DNA of 64,000 nucleotides from Streptomyces sp. B21-083 (GCF_036898825.1 NZ_JARUND010000001.1:868001-932000); one strand, 5' to 3'. Counted from the stretch's first letter, positions 41,713 to 50,924 are shown. Numbers and translations are program-made. Notes: generated from the letters alone by a model not told the origin.

Positions 41713-42405
41713 TCAAGGCGACGGCGCACCGCCCGCGATCCGGTCGACGAGGTCGATCCAGCCCGCCTCCAGGCGCGTCGGCGGCATCCCGCACTGCCTG
41801 GTCAAGTGATGGATGAGGGCCGGATCCAGATAACCCATCAGTGTTTTCGCGAGGAGTTCGCAGTCGGCGTCCGGAATCGCCTGACGCAGCAGCATGGTGA
41901 CGTGACCGGACCGGACCAGGTGGGGTGCGGATGCGAAGCGGCGGCCGGGTTCGCCTTCGGCGGCCAGCTGCAGTTCCAGCTCGTCGAAGGCCCGGCGCAG
42001 CACCGCCACCCCGAACGCGCGCAGCCGCTGCACGGGCGGCGCGCCGGGTCCGAGCGGCGGCGGGCCGCTCAGGAAGGCGGCCTGGAGATTTCGCTCCGAG
42101 TGGTCGAGCAGGGCCATCAGCAGGCCGGTGCGGTCCCCGAAGCGCCGGAACACGGTCCCTTTGCCCACCTGCGCAGCGGCGGCCACCGCCTCCATGGTCA
42201 GGCCCGCCACGCCGTGCTGCTCCACCAGCCGCCCGGCGGCCTCCAGCAGACGGGCGCGGTTGCGGGCGGCGTCGGCGCGCAGACACGGCTCGTCGGCCTC
42301 CGCATCGGCACCGAGCCCGATGCCGGCGCCGGTCCCCAGTGCCAGCAGCAGGGGTTCCTCGGGCCGCCGCTGGGGCTTCGAGAAGGGCGGCAGGGTGTCG
42401 GACAT
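41713..42405 (-). CDS. TetR-family regulator, divergent from the FMN reductase
   Basis: A 230-aa TetR protein. The HTH reads LTMEAVAAAAQVGKGTVFRR FGDRTGLL (about residues 70-97), preceded by an unusually long N-terminal extension rich in Pro/Leu/Gly. Two GGACC-N2-GGTCC palindromes sit in the shared promoter with the FMN reductase gene, so it almost certainly represses that gene and itself. This arrangement is typical of quinone- or drug-inducible reductases. Confidence 0.9.
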   Translation of the reverse strand: MSDTLPPFSKPQRRPEEPLLLALGTGAGIGLGADAEADEPCLRADAARNRARLLEAAGRLVEQHGVAGLTMEAVAAAAQVGKGTVFRRFGDRTGLLMALLDHSERNLQAAFLSGPPPLGPGAPPVQRLRAFGVAVLRRAFDELELQLAAEGEPGRRFASAPHLVRSGHVTMLLRQAIPDADCELLAKTLMGYLDPALIHHLTRQCGMPPTRLEAGWIDLVDRIAGGAPSP

Positions 42406-42435
42406 GACTGCAGCGTAACGCCTCGGAAGAAAACT

Positions 42436-42482
42436 GGACCGCGGTCCGTTTCACTGGTAGAACTTTAAACGGACCTCGGTCC
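42436..42482. promoter_or_regulatory. Two TetR operators, GGACC-N2-GGTCC
   Basis: GGACCGCGGTCC (42436-42447) and GGACCTCGGTCC (42471-42482), spaced 35 bp start to start, lie between the divergent TetR and FMN reductase starts. Each is extended by AAACGG or CCGTTT on the inner side. Confidence 0.75.
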
Positions 42483-42523
42483 GGATCGTGACGACGTTGT
42501 TTCAACCCTCAGTGGAGTCCCCC

Positions 42524-43084
42524 ATGTCTGTTCGTATCCTTGGTCTCGTCGGCAGCCTTCGCGCCGGTTCCACCAACCGCCAGCTCGCCGAGGCGGCCGT
42601 GAAGCACGCTCCGGAGGGTGCTGAGGTCGTGCTGTTCGAAGGCCTCGGCGACGTCCCGTTCTACAACGAGGACATCGACGTGGAAGGCAGCGTCCCGGCC
42701 GCCGCCGCCGCGCTGCGCGAGGCCGCCAACTCGGCCGACGCGCTGCTGCTCTTCTCGCCCGAGTACAACGGCACGATTCCGGCCGTCCTGAAGAACGCCA
42801 TCGACTGGCTGTCCCGCCCGTACGGTGCCGGCGCCCTCTCCGACAAGCCGGTCGCCGTGGTCGGCACCGCGTACGGCCAGTTCGGCGGCGTCTGGGCGCA
42901 GGACGAGGCCCGCAAGTCCGTGGGCATCGCCGGTGCCAAGGTTGTCGACGTCAAACTCGCCATCCCCGGCTCGCTGGTCCGTTTCGCCGAGACGCACCCC
43001 TCCGACGACGCCGAGGTCGCCGGGCAGCTGGCCGAGGTCATCGGTCTGATCCACACCGAGGCCACCGCCTCCGCCGCCGCCTGA
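42524..43084 (+). CDS. NADPH-dependent FMN reductase
   Basis: A 186-aa flavodoxin-fold reductase with the FMN phosphate loop GLVGSLRAGSTNRQLAE near the N-terminus and LLLFSPEYNGTIPAVLKNAI DWLSRP, the family signature. It reduces FMN, quinones, azo compounds or chromate with NADPH. It starts at ATG 42524 and is controlled by the divergent TetR through paired palindromes. A 19-bp hairpin ends the transcript. Confidence 0.92.
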   Translation: MSVRILGLVGSLRAGSTNRQLAEAAVKHAPEGAEVVLFEGLGDVPFYNEDIDVEGSVPAAAAALREAANSADALLLFSPEYNGTIPAVLKNAIDWLSRPYGAGALSDKPVAVVGTAYGQFGGVWAQDEARKSVGIAGAKVVDVKLAIPGSLVRFAETHPSDDAEVAGQLAEVIGLIHTEATASAAA

Positions 43085-43103
43085 CCGAGGTAGCGACGCG
43101 GGT

Positions 43104-43146
43104 ATGGGGGAGGGCCGGAGCCGTACGGGCTCCGGCCCTCCCCCAT
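43104..43146. terminator. 19-bp-stem terminator between convergent genes
   Basis: Perfect arms ATGGGGGAGGGCCGGAGCC and its complement enclose a 5-nt loop, lying between the FMN reductase stop (43,084) and the convergent LLM gene stop (43,158). Confidence 0.85.
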
Positions 43147-43157
43147 GTCCTTCGGTC

Positions 43158-44039
43158 TCAGCCCAGCTCGGCCGCGCGCCGCACCGCCGGGGCCGCGAAC
43201 TCCTCGATCCAGGCCGCCGGCTCGCCCGTGCGCGGCGCCAGCATCACCGTCTCGATGCCGAACTTCGCATACCCCTCGATGTCCCGGACGAAGCCGTCGA
43301 CGTCGTTCTCGTCCGCCGCGTCGCCCATGTAGAGAAGCGTCCTGGTGATGTCGTCGTACGGGCGTCCCACGCTGTCGCAGTGGCCGCGCAGGACGTCGAG
43401 CTTGTGCCCGATCTCCTCGGGGGTGCTGGCGAACAGGTTGCAGGCGTCCGCGTACTGGGCGACCAGGCGGAGGGTCTTCCGCTCCCCGCCACCGCCGATC
43501 ATGATCTCCGGGCGCGGCGAGCTGACGGGCGCCGGGACGCAGAGGGTCTCGGCGAGCCGGTAGTGCGTGCCCTCGAACGGCCCGTTGTCGTCCGGGTCCC
43601 ACATCTGCAGGCAGATCCGCAGCGTCTCCTCCAGCCGCTCGAACCGCTCGGCCGTCGCCGGGTACGGCACCCCCAGGCCCTCGTGCTCCCGGTCGTACCA
43701 GGCCGCCCCGATGCCGAGGGTGGCCCGGCCGCCGGAGAGGACGTCGAGCGTGGTGGCGATCTTGGCGAGCAGACCCGGGTGGCGGTACGTCACACCGGTC
43801 ACCAGCGCGCCGAGGCGGACCGTGGAGGTGTGTGCGGCGAGGAAACCGAGGGTCGTGTAGGCCTCCAGCATGGCGTCCTCGGCCCCACCGTTGAACTCCA
43901 TCTGGAAGTAGTGGTCCATGACCGTCAGCCGGTGGACGCCCGCCGCCTCGGCCGCGGCACCGGCCGCCGCCAGCTCGGTGCCGAGCGCGGGGCCGCCCCC
44001 GGAGTGGTTGAACCGATTGATGTGCACACCGAGCCGCAT
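43158..44039 (-). CDS. LLM-class F420-dependent oxidoreductase
   Basis: A 293-aa luciferase-like barrel protein. It opens MRLGVHINRFNHSGGG and carries VMDHYFQ, LGALVTGVTYRHPGLLAKIA and TLDVLSGGRATLGIGAAWYD, all hallmarks of the F420-dependent subgroup common in actinomycetes. It uses reduced F420 as hydride donor; the substrate is unknown. It is a single gene, convergent with the FMN reductase. Confidence 0.9.
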   Translation of the reverse strand: MRLGVHINRFNHSGGGPALGTELAAAGAAAEAAGVHRLTVMDHYFQMEFNGGAEDAMLEAYTTLGFLAAHTSTVRLGALVTGVTYRHPGLLAKIATTLDVLSGGRATLGIGAAWYDREHEGLGVPYPATAERFERLEETLRICLQMWDPDDNGPFEGTHYRLAETLCVPAPVSSPRPEIMIGGGGERKTLRLVAQYADACNLFASTPEEIGHKLDVLRGHCDSVGRPYDDITRTLLYMGDAADENDVDGFVRDIEGYAKFGIETVMLAPRTGEPAAWIEEFAAPAVRRAAELG

Positions 44040-44108
44040 GTCCGTCTCCGATCGCCTTCGTCCAGCCGTGTTCCAACAGCGACGCTAGTTCCTGGAGCGC
44101 ACGCGAAG

Positions 44109-45080
44109 TCAAGCCTGCGGCTGGGCCGCTTCGGCCTCCTCCTGCTTCTTCGAGGCCCGCAGGCTCGTCACGGTCGTGACGGCCAGTACGAGGACGATGA
44201 AGCCGAGTGAGAAGGGGATGGAGATCTGCGGGACGTGGACGCCGGACTCGTGCAGGGCGTGCAGGACGAGTTTGACGCCGATGAAGCCGAGGATGATCGA
44301 CAGGCCGTAGCTGAGGTGCACCAGCTTCTTCAGGAGGCCACCGATGAGGAAGTACAGCTGGCGCAGGCCCATCAGGGCGAACGCGTTGGCGGTGAAGACG
44401 ATGTACGGGTCCTGGGTCAGCCCGTAGATGGCGGGGATGGAGTCGAGCGCGAACAGCACGTCCGTGGAGCCGATCGCGAGCATCACGACCATCATCGGCG
44501 TCATGATCCGCTTGCCGTTCTCCACGATGAACAGCTTGGTGCCGTGGTACCGGTCCGCGACCCCGAACCTCTGCTCGGCCATCTTCAGCAGCTTGTTCTC
44601 CTCGTACTCCCCCTCGTGCGAGCCCGCCTTGGCGTCCTGGACCAGCTTCCACGCCGTCCAGACGAGGAAGGCGCCGAAGAGGTAGAAGACCCACGAGAAC
44701 GCGGTGATGATCGCCGCGCCCGCCGCGATGAACCCGGCCCGCAGGACGAGGGCGACCAGGACGCCGACCATCAGCACCCGTTGCTGGTACTGCGAGGGCA
44801 CCGCGAACTTCCCCATGATCAGCACGAACACGAAGAGGTTGTCGACGCTCAGCGACTTCTCGGTGATGTAACCGGCGAAGAACTCACCGGTGGGTTTGCT
44901 CCCGCCGTAGATCAGCAGCCCGAGCCCGAACAGACAGGCGAGGACGACCCACACCACCGTCCAGGTGCCCGCCTCCTTCAGGGACACGTCGTGGGGTTTG
45001 CGGCCGATGAGGAAGTCGACGGCGACCAGGACACACAGGGCGACGACGGTCAGGGTCCAGACGGTGAATGAGACGTTCAC
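44109..45080 (-). CDS. TerC/Alx-family membrane protein
   Basis: A 323-aa integral membrane protein of the TerC family with about nine transmembrane segments. The family motifs are EKSLSVDNLFVFVLIMGKFA and AIGSTDVLFALDSIPAIYGL, each with conserved acidic residues inside the membrane. TerC/Alx proteins act in manganese or metal homeostasis and tellurite resistance. I chose the GTG at 45080 (MNVSFTVW) because GGAGCACCT precedes it; the frame extends 14 codons further without a good site. No other ter genes are adjacent. Confidence 0.9.
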   Translation of the reverse strand: MNVSFTVWTLTVVALCVLVAVDFLIGRKPHDVSLKEAGTWTVVWVVLACLFGLGLLIYGGSKPTGEFFAGYITEKSLSVDNLFVFVLIMGKFAVPSQYQQRVLMVGVLVALVLRAGFIAAGAAIITAFSWVFYLFGAFLVWTAWKLVQDAKAGSHEGEYEENKLLKMAEQRFGVADRYHGTKLFIVENGKRIMTPMMVVMLAIGSTDVLFALDSIPAIYGLTQDPYIVFTANAFALMGLRQLYFLIGGLLKKLVHLSYGLSIILGFIGVKLVLHALHESGVHVPQISIPFSLGFIVLVLAVTTVTSLRASKKQEEAEAAQPQA

Positions 45081-45342
45081 AGGTGCTCCAGAGGAAGGAT
45101 GTGCAAATGGCAGCGTTGTCATCGCCGACGATCACTTCCACCCCCGCACGGTGAACAATGGTTCATGACTCGGCAAAGTCCCGAGGTCACCGCCGTCGGC
45201 ACCCCTTCGGCCGAGACCGGGGCCGACCGGGCTACCCGCCGGACGGCGGGCAGGTTCCGCCGGACGGCGGCATGCCCGGACCGGGCGGGCGCGCGGACCA
45301 TCGTCGTACGATCCGCCGCACGCAGCATGAGGAGCAGAGGCA

Positions 45343-46317
45343 ATGACGCTAACGCCGCCGCCGTTCGACCCGGAACTCGCCGCCGTCCTGGAGATGATCA
45401 AGGACACGCTGCCGCCGCAGCTGACCATGGACGAGATCGAGACCGTGCGCAACGGGCCCGGTATCGAGATGCTGGCGGACCTGGACCTGACCTTGGGCGG
45501 GGCCTTCGAGGTCGAGGACCGGATCGTGCCGGGCCCCGAGAACGCGCCCGACATCTCGCTGCTGATCTGCCGACCGGTCGCTCCGGCGACGGACGGTCCG
45601 CTGCCGGTGATTTACCACGTGCACGGCGGCGGCATGGTGCTCGGCAACAACCGCGTCGGTGTGGACGGCCCGCTGCGGTGGGGCAAGGAACTGGGCGCGG
45701 TCGTGGTGTCCGTCGAGTACCGGCTGGCGCCGGAGAACCCGTACCCGGCGCCCATCGACGACGTCTACGCCGGACTGCTGTGGACCGCCGACCACGCGGA
45801 GGAGATCGGCGCCGACCCCGAGCGGATCGTCATCGCGGGGGCCAGCGCGGGCGGTGGCCTGACGGCCGCGCTGGCGCTGCTCCTCAGGGACCGCAAGGGT
45901 CCGCGGCCGCTCGGCCAGCTGCTGATGTGCCCGATGCTCGACGACCGCAACGACACTCCCTCCGTGCACCAGATGGCGGGCCTCGGCGTGTGGGACCGCA
46001 CGGCCAACGACACCGGGTGGACCGCGTTGCTCGGCGCGGAGCGCGGTGGCCCGGACGTCTCCCCGTACGCCGCACCGGCCCGTGCGGAGGATCTGTCCGG
46101 GCTGCCCCCGGCCTTCCTCGACGTCGGCTCCGCCGAGACGTTCCGCGACGAGGTCGTCTCCTACGCGACCCGCCTCTGGCAGGCCGGCGGAATCGCCGAG
46201 CTGCACGTCTGGCCGGGCGGCTTCCACGGCTTCGACGGCTTCGCCCCCCAGGCGCTCCTGTCCCAGGCCTGCCAGTCGGCCCAGATGGAGTGGCTGCGCC
46301 GACTCCTGGCGGAGTAG
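45343..46317 (+). CDS. Alpha/beta hydrolase of the hormone-sensitive-lipase group
   Basis: A 324-aa esterase with the HSL-group oxyanion motif HVHGGGMVLGN and the nucleophile motif IAGASAGGGLTAAL. The catalytic Asp is in the SAETFRDE region and the His in PGGFHGFDGF near the C-terminus. The start ATG 45343 has GAGCAGAGG upstream. It hydrolyses short-chain acyl esters; the natural substrate is unknown. The downstream gap is filled with tandem repeats. Confidence 0.92.
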   Translation: MTLTPPPFDPELAAVLEMIKDTLPPQLTMDEIETVRNGPGIEMLADLDLTLGGAFEVEDRIVPGPENAPDISLLICRPVAPATDGPLPVIYHVHGGGMVLGNNRVGVDGPLRWGKELGAVVVSVEYRLAPENPYPAPIDDVYAGLLWTADHAEEIGADPERIVIAGASAGGGLTAALALLLRDRKGPRPLGQLLMCPMLDDRNDTPSVHQMAGLGVWDRTANDTGWTALLGAERGGPDVSPYAAPARAEDLSGLPPAFLDVGSAETFRDEVVSYATRLWQAGGIAELHVWPGGFHGFDGFAPQALLSQACQSAQMEWLRRLLAE

Positions 46318-46389
46318 GACAACGCGGGCCAGGTACCCCGAGGCACCACCGGACCCCTGATCCGCCACCGAACCCCGGGGGCGGGCACC

Positions 46390-46537
46390 CCCGAAGGAGC
46401 GCAGCCCCCAGGGACACGAGGCCGGTCCCGAAGGAGCGCAGCCCCCAGGGACACGAGGCCGGTCCCGAAGGAGCGCAGCCCCCAGGGGCGCGGGGCTGGT
46501 CCCGAAGGGGCGCAGCCCCCAGGGGCGCGGGGAACTG
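46390..46537 (+). repeat. Four 37-bp tandem repeats
   Basis: Units beginning CCCGAAGGAGCGCAGCCCCC start at 46390, 46427, 46464 and 46501, exactly 37 bp apart. The first two are nearly identical (ending ACACGAGGCCGGT); the last two change to a GGGGCGCGGGG ending that merges into the 97-bp repeat. No gene lies in 46,318-46,802. Confidence 0.9.
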
Positions 46538-46764
46538 CGCGACCAGCCCCCACCGGGCCCGCAGCAGAAGGCACACCCATCCCGCGAAGCACCCAGCCGA
46601 CGGCACGCAATCCCTCAAGGGGCGCGGGGAACTGCGCGACCACCCCCCACCAGGCCCGCAGCAGAAGGCACACCCATCCCGCGAAGCACCCAGCCGACGG
46701 CACGCAATCCCTCAAGGGGCGCGGGGAACTGCGCGACCACCCCCCACCAGGCCCGCAGCCAAGG
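46521..46764 (+). repeat. 97-bp tandem repeat, two and a half copies
   Basis: Copies beginning AGGGGCGCGGGGAACTGCGC start at 46521, 46618 and 46715. The first two are full length with only a few differences and the third stops after about 46 bp. The leading segment is a GC-rich element widespread between Streptomyces genes, also present after trxA here. The array ends about 40 bp before the next gene. Confidence 0.9.
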
Positions 46765-46802
46765 AACCGCACAACCTGCGGAGCAACTGGCACCATGGGG
46801 CC

Positions 46803-47858
46803 ATGAAAGAGCTGGCGGGGCGCCTGACCGCACTCGATCCGGATGCCGGCGCCGCCGTCCGGGTCATCGCCTACTTCGATCGGCTGGCCGAGCACCGGGC
46901 GGGCCTCGAGGCGCTGGTGCGCGGGGTCGCCGTCCTGGCCGGGTGTCCCGCGCGGCTCGCCGACGCCGGGCGCCGGGTGCGTCTGCGCGTCGAGACCGAC
47001 GGACGCCGCCGGGACACGGACCAGCCGCCGGACCCGGCCTGGCCGTCCGCCGCGCTGTCCCCGGACGGCGTCCCGGCACTGTGGCTGGAGCGGGCCGGGG
47101 CACCCAGCGTCGTGGACGCCGTGATCCTGGAGCGGGCGGCGGCTGCCATCCGGGTCGTCCTCGACCGCACCCGCGGCCGCGCCCCGGCCGCCCCCGCCGA
47201 CGACCCGGCGCTCGTGGAGACCCTGCTCGACGCCACCGCGCCCGAGCAGGTACGGCTGCACGCGGCCCGGCGCCTGGGCCTGGACCCCGGCGCCCCGGCC
47301 CGGGCGGTCGCCCCGCTCGACGGCCCGCCCCGTGTTCTCGCCGCCGGGGATCCGCGCAGGGCGGACTCACCGGCTCAGGCCGAACCGGCCCCCTCCGACC
47401 CAGGATCCGCCCGCTCCGCCCTCCCGCCCGGCCGGGTCGGTGTCGGGCCCGCCGTGCCCGTGCTCGAACTGCCGGGCTCCTGGGCCGCCGCCCGCACCGC
47501 CCTCCGGTTCACGGCCGACGGCACCCCGCACTCCCCCGGCCCACGGGTCGTGTACGCCGATGAGCTCGGCGGTATCGGACTGCTCGCCGAGCTCGTCGTG
47601 CCGGGAGCGGATCCGCCGCCCGACGTCCAGGCACTGGAGGCCGCGGTCGCGGACGCGCCCTGGATGCTGACGACACTGCACGCCGTGGCCTCGACGGCGA
47701 GCCTGCGGGGAGCCGCGGTCGAGGTCAACGTCCACCACTCCACGCTCCAGGACCGGTTGGGCCACGCCGAGGCGCTGCTCGGGTGGCCCGTCCGTACCCC
47801 TCAGGGCCGGCTCAGACTGCAACTGGCGCTGACCATGCGGCATTTGGGGCGAGCGTAG
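46803..47858 (+). CDS. PucR-type C-terminal HTH protein
   Basis: A 351-aa protein. The C-terminal 60 residues match the PucR-like HTH_30 layout (LHAVASTASLRGAAVEVNVH HSTLQDRLGHAEALLG), used by CdaR/PucR regulators. The N-terminal part (VIAYFDRLAEHRAGLEALVR) resembles a GAF-like or input domain but has no clear family. The middle is Pro/Ala-rich and probably a linker. The start is ATG 46803, just after the tandem repeats. It is likely a single-gene transcription regulator; targets are unknown. Confidence 0.75.
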   Translation: MKELAGRLTALDPDAGAAVRVIAYFDRLAEHRAGLEALVRGVAVLAGCPARLADAGRRVRLRVETDGRRRDTDQPPDPAWPSAALSPDGVPALWLERAGAPSVVDAVILERAAAAIRVVLDRTRGRAPAAPADDPALVETLLDATAPEQVRLHAARRLGLDPGAPARAVAPLDGPPRVLAAGDPRRADSPAQAEPAPSDPGSARSALPPGRVGVGPAVPVLELPGSWAAARTALRFTADGTPHSPGPRVVYADELGGIGLLAELVVPGADPPPDVQALEAAVADAPWMLTTLHAVASTASLRGAAVEVNVHHSTLQDRLGHAEALLGWPVRTPQGRLRLQLALTMRHLGRA

Positions 47859-47870
47859 CGGGGTCGGCGA

Positions 47871-49259
47871 CTACGCCCAGGCCGTCACCGGGACGAAGGA
47901 ACTGTCCTGGCGGAAGGTGTCCGTGCCGTCCGTCACGTCCACGCGCAACTGGTAGTTGTAGTGGCGCAGGAAGTAGCCCGGGTAGTTGTACGACTCGAAG
48001 CGCACCGACCCCGACGCCGTGCCCGTCCTGGCGATGAACGTGGCGTCCTTCGCGAAGGTCGAGGTGCCGTCGTTGGCGTCGAAGCGGGCCCGGAAGTCCC
48101 AGTGGCGGAGGTAGTTGCCGGAGCTGTCGCGGAACGAGTAGCCGTTGCCGTCGGCCAGTCCCGCGACGACCGTGAAGGTCGACGCCTGCTTGAGCGCGGT
48201 GGTGCTGGAACTGCTCACCACGGGGAGGTTGAGCAGCGAGGACTGCACCTGCCAGTAACGCGTCGAGTAGTTGACCGACTGGAAGGAGCGCGTGACGCCC
48301 TTCGGCAGAGTCGGGCCGCCGCTGACCGTCTCCTTGACGACCGTGAAGTGACGGGCTGTTCCGGAGACCGAGGGCAGCGCCTTCGCGGCGGTCCAGGTGG
48401 CGAACGTGTCGTAGCTGTCGCTGTAGTAGTACTTCCCGTCGCCGTAGCCGTCGAAGAAGATCCGCCAGCCGCCGTTGTCGAGCTGGATCACGGACGGGCC
48501 TTCGCGATAACTGCCCCAGCCGGCCCAGTCGCCGGTCTTCGAGATGGTGTAGGGGCCGGCGAGGCTGGTGGCGGTGGCGTACTCGATGTACTTCGTCGTC
48601 TCGTTCTTCGGGAAGGCGTGATAGGTGGAACCGATCTTCACGATGCACGTGTCGATGTGGTTCGACCCGATGCCCGACAGCGCGACCGGTGAACTCCACG
48701 TCGTCAGAGCGGAGTTGGTCGCCTTCAGCAGATACGGAGTGAAGATCCACTCGTCACTGGTGACCGAGCAGGACACGATGATGTTGACGCTGCCGTCGCT
48801 GTCGACGAAGAACTCGGGTGCCCACGCGCGGGACAGGTTGGCGATCGGGACCGTGTAGTCGTACAGGAACGTCCAGTTGACGCGGTCCGAGCTGCGGGCG
48901 AAGCCGATGGTGGTGCTGGTGTCCTGCCAGGTGTGCGTGGTGTAGGTGACGTAGTAGTAGCCGTTGGTGTGCTTGAAGACGCTCGCGTCGCGGATGCGGT
49001 TGCTCGGCGGGGTGTAGGCCGAGGATTTCACCAGCCGGAAGTCGGTGGCGTCGTCGGACTGGTAGACGTTCACCGTGCCGTCGTTGCTGTTGAGGAACGG
49101 CACGATGGTGTAGCGCGTGGCGGAGCCGCCGGGCGGGGCCGCCGCGGCGGCGGTGCCGAGCAGCCCGGGCAGTTCGCCCAGGACGAGTGCCGAGGCGGGC
49201 AGGGCGGCCAGCGCGCGCAGCAGGCTGCGACGGGAGGGCGTGGGGCGGGAACTGGTCAC
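47871..49259 (-). CDS. Secreted GH43-like glycosidase with AbfB/CBM42 domain
   Basis: A 462-aa exported protein. The Tat signal SRRSLLRALAALPASALVLG ends near TAAAAAPPG. A five-bladed GH43-like catalytic region follows, with an early Asp (NRIRDASVFK), AWAPEFFVDSDG and YREGPSVIQLDNG as candidate catalytic positions. The last ~150 residues are an AbfB arabinose-binding (CBM42) domain, with repeats such as SFQSVNYSTRYWQVQ, YSFRDSSGNYLRHWDFRARF and FESYNYPGYFLRHYNYQLRV. It likely acts on arabinose-containing plant polysaccharide outside the cell. It starts at GTG 49259 with AAGGAG upstream. Confidence 0.88.
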   Translation of the reverse strand: MTSSRPTPSRRSLLRALAALPASALVLGELPGLLGTAAAAAPPGGSATRYTIVPFLNSNDGTVNVYQSDDATDFRLVKSSAYTPPSNRIRDASVFKHTNGYYYVTYTTHTWQDTSTTIGFARSSDRVNWTFLYDYTVPIANLSRAWAPEFFVDSDGSVNIIVSCSVTSDEWIFTPYLLKATNSALTTWSSPVALSGIGSNHIDTCIVKIGSTYHAFPKNETTKYIEYATATSLAGPYTISKTGDWAGWGSYREGPSVIQLDNGGWRIFFDGYGDGKYYYSDSYDTFATWTAAKALPSVSGTARHFTVVKETVSGGPTLPKGVTRSFQSVNYSTRYWQVQSSLLNLPVVSSSSTTALKQASTFTVVAGLADGNGYSFRDSSGNYLRHWDFRARFDANDGTSTFAKDATFIARTGTASGSVRFESYNYPGYFLRHYNYQLRVDVTDGTDTFRQDSSFVPVTAWA

Positions 49260-49474
49260 GTACGGCTCCTTGATGATCCAACCGACGGCTCTCCGCGTTC
49301 GACATTGCGAACGCAGTTCGGTAAATCGGTCAGACCGTAAGTCCGCGTCGTGTGCGCGTCAATAGTTCGGACATGCTCCGACCTGTGAACTTGCGGCCGG
49401 ACACGGCACATTCGGCATCTCGCACCGCGTCCCCCCGCCGACCGTCACCGTGCGGCAGTGAAGCTGTGCAATCG

Positions 49475-49491
49475 CTAGTAGGGCTTGGTCA
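49475..49491 (+). repeat. Left end of the IS701-family element with CTAG duplication
   Basis: CTAG followed by TAGGGCTTGGTCA is repeated in inverted order at 50,908-50,924. CTAG is the presumed target duplication and the following 13 bp the perfectly matched terminal inverted repeat. Confidence 0.85.
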
Positions 49492-50920
49492 TGTTCGGTC
49501 TCTGGTGGCGTGTCCGTTTGATCGGGTGAGTCGTTGACCGGGTGTGATGGGTGGGGAGTTGGCTGCGGTCCGGTGTGATCTGGAGGACTTCGCGGCGGAG
49601 GTGTTCGAGCCGTTCGCGCGAACGGATCAGCGCCGTTGGGGCGAGGTCTATCTGCGGGGGCTACTGCTGGACGGGCGGCGCAAGTCGGTGGAGCCGATGG
49701 CCGCGCGGCTGGGCGCGGACGGCAACCGGCAGGCGTTGGCCCACTTCATCACCTCCAGTCCGTGGGATGCCGCGCATGTGCGGGCCCGGCTGGCGTGGCG
49801 GATGCAGCAGGTGGTCGAGCCGACCGCGTTGATCATCGATGACACCGGGTTCCTGAAGGACGGTGATGCGTCGGCGTGCGTGACGCGGCAGTACACCGGC
49901 ACCGCGGGCAAGGTCACCAACTGCCAGGCCGGGGTGTCGCTGCACATGGCCTCGGACGGTGCCTCGGCGGTCATCGACTGGCGGCTGTTTTTGCCCGAGA
50001 GCTGGGATCCCGCCTCGCCGAAGGCCGATCCCGCCAAGACGGCCCGCCGTGGGCCGTGCGGCATTCCCGCAGAGGTGGGCCATGTCGAGAAGTGGCAGCT
50101 GGCGCTGGACATGATCGACGAGACCCGGTCGTGGGGCATCGAGGTCCCACTCGCCGTTGCCGACGGCGGTTACGGCGACACGGCCGCTTTCCGGCTGGGC
50201 CTGGAAGAACGCGGGCTCACCTACGTGGTGGGCATCTCGAGCACGACGACCGCGCAGCCGGAAGGGGCGCGGCCGCAGATCCCGCCCTACAGCGGTCGCG
50301 GCCCCCGGCCCCAGCCCGCCTACCCCGAGCCGGCGCAGCGGGTGAAGCAACTGGTCATCACGGCCGGCAGGCAGGCCACCCGGCCGGTGCAGTGGCGGGA
50401 GGGCTCCCGCCCGGGCAGCGGCCGCAGCGGCTTCAAGCGCATGTACTCACGCTTCGTGGCCCTGCGGATCAGGCCCGCCGGACGCGAGATCCGCAAGAAC
50501 ACCCACGGGCCCGAGCTTCCGGTGCGCTGGCTGCTGGCCGAATGGCCCGCCACCGAAGCCGAACCCGTCCAGTTCTGGCTTTCCAACCTGCCCGCCGACA
50601 CCCCGCTGGCCACATTGGTGCGCACGGCGAAGCTGCGCTGGCGCATCGAACACGACTACCGCGAGATGAAGCAGGCCCTGGGCCTGGCCCACTTCGAGGG
50701 CCGCACCTGGCGGGGCTGGCACCACCACGTCACCCTCGTCTCCGTTGCGCACGCCTTCTGCACCCTCCAGCGCATCACCCGGTCCCCAAAAGGGACGGCG
50801 CCGGCCTGAGCCTCTACCGGGTCGCCCGCGAACTGCAGTTACTCCTCGCGGTCTGGACCGGCGCCTGCCCCACCTGTCACCGCGACATGCCAGACCCCAT
50901 ACCGACCTGACCAAGCCCTA
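49479..50920 (+). mobile_element. IS701-family insertion sequence, 1,442 bp
   Basis: A complete insertion sequence bounded by TAGGGCTTGGTCA and its inverted copy, flanked on both sides by CTAG. It holds one transposase gene reading rightward. Intact ends and an intact duplication point to a fairly recent insertion. It lies upstream of the GH43 gene (219 bp from its start) and of the NfeD-like gene, so it could separate either from older regulatory DNA. Confidence 0.88.
49544..50910 (+). CDS. IS701-family transposase, spanning a -1 frame change
   Basis: The main frame (49544-50809) encodes 421 aa of a DDE transposase with the family motifs LIIDDTGFLKDG, AVADGGYGD and RWRIEHDYREMKQALGL AHFEG. 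The last 34 residues expected for the family (GLSLYRVARELQLLLAVWTG then ACPTCHRDMP) are in the -1 frame, up to a stop at 50,910. At the junction the sequence C CCA AAA (50785-50791) is a canonical -1 slippery heptamer, so either programmed frameshifting (about 455 aa) or a one-base mutation explains it. The start is GTG 49544 or the adjacent ATG. Confidence 0.8.
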
Positions 50921-50924
50921 CTAG
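50908..50924 (-). repeat. Right end of the IS701-family element with CTAG duplication
   Basis: TGACCAAGCCCTA followed by CTAG is the exact inverted partner of the left end at 49,475. The transposase stop in the -1 frame (50,908-50,910) overlaps the first base of this repeat. Confidence 0.85.

Noticed and set aside
45152..45165. TGAAC-N4-GTTCA inverted repeat upstream of terC
   Set aside because: Short, a single copy and not matched elsewhere in the window; kept only as a possibility.
45099..47858. A 919-codon plus-strand frame running through the esterase, the repeats and the PucR-type gene
   Set aside because: It is in a different frame from the esterase and stays open only because the GC-rich repeats lack stops. 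The real genes are 45,343-46,317 and 46,803-47,858.
49876..50910. A separate 344-aa protein overlapping the IS701 transposase
   Set aside because: Only its last ~35 residues are meaningful; they are the transposase C-terminus reached by a -1 frame change. The rest is shadow.
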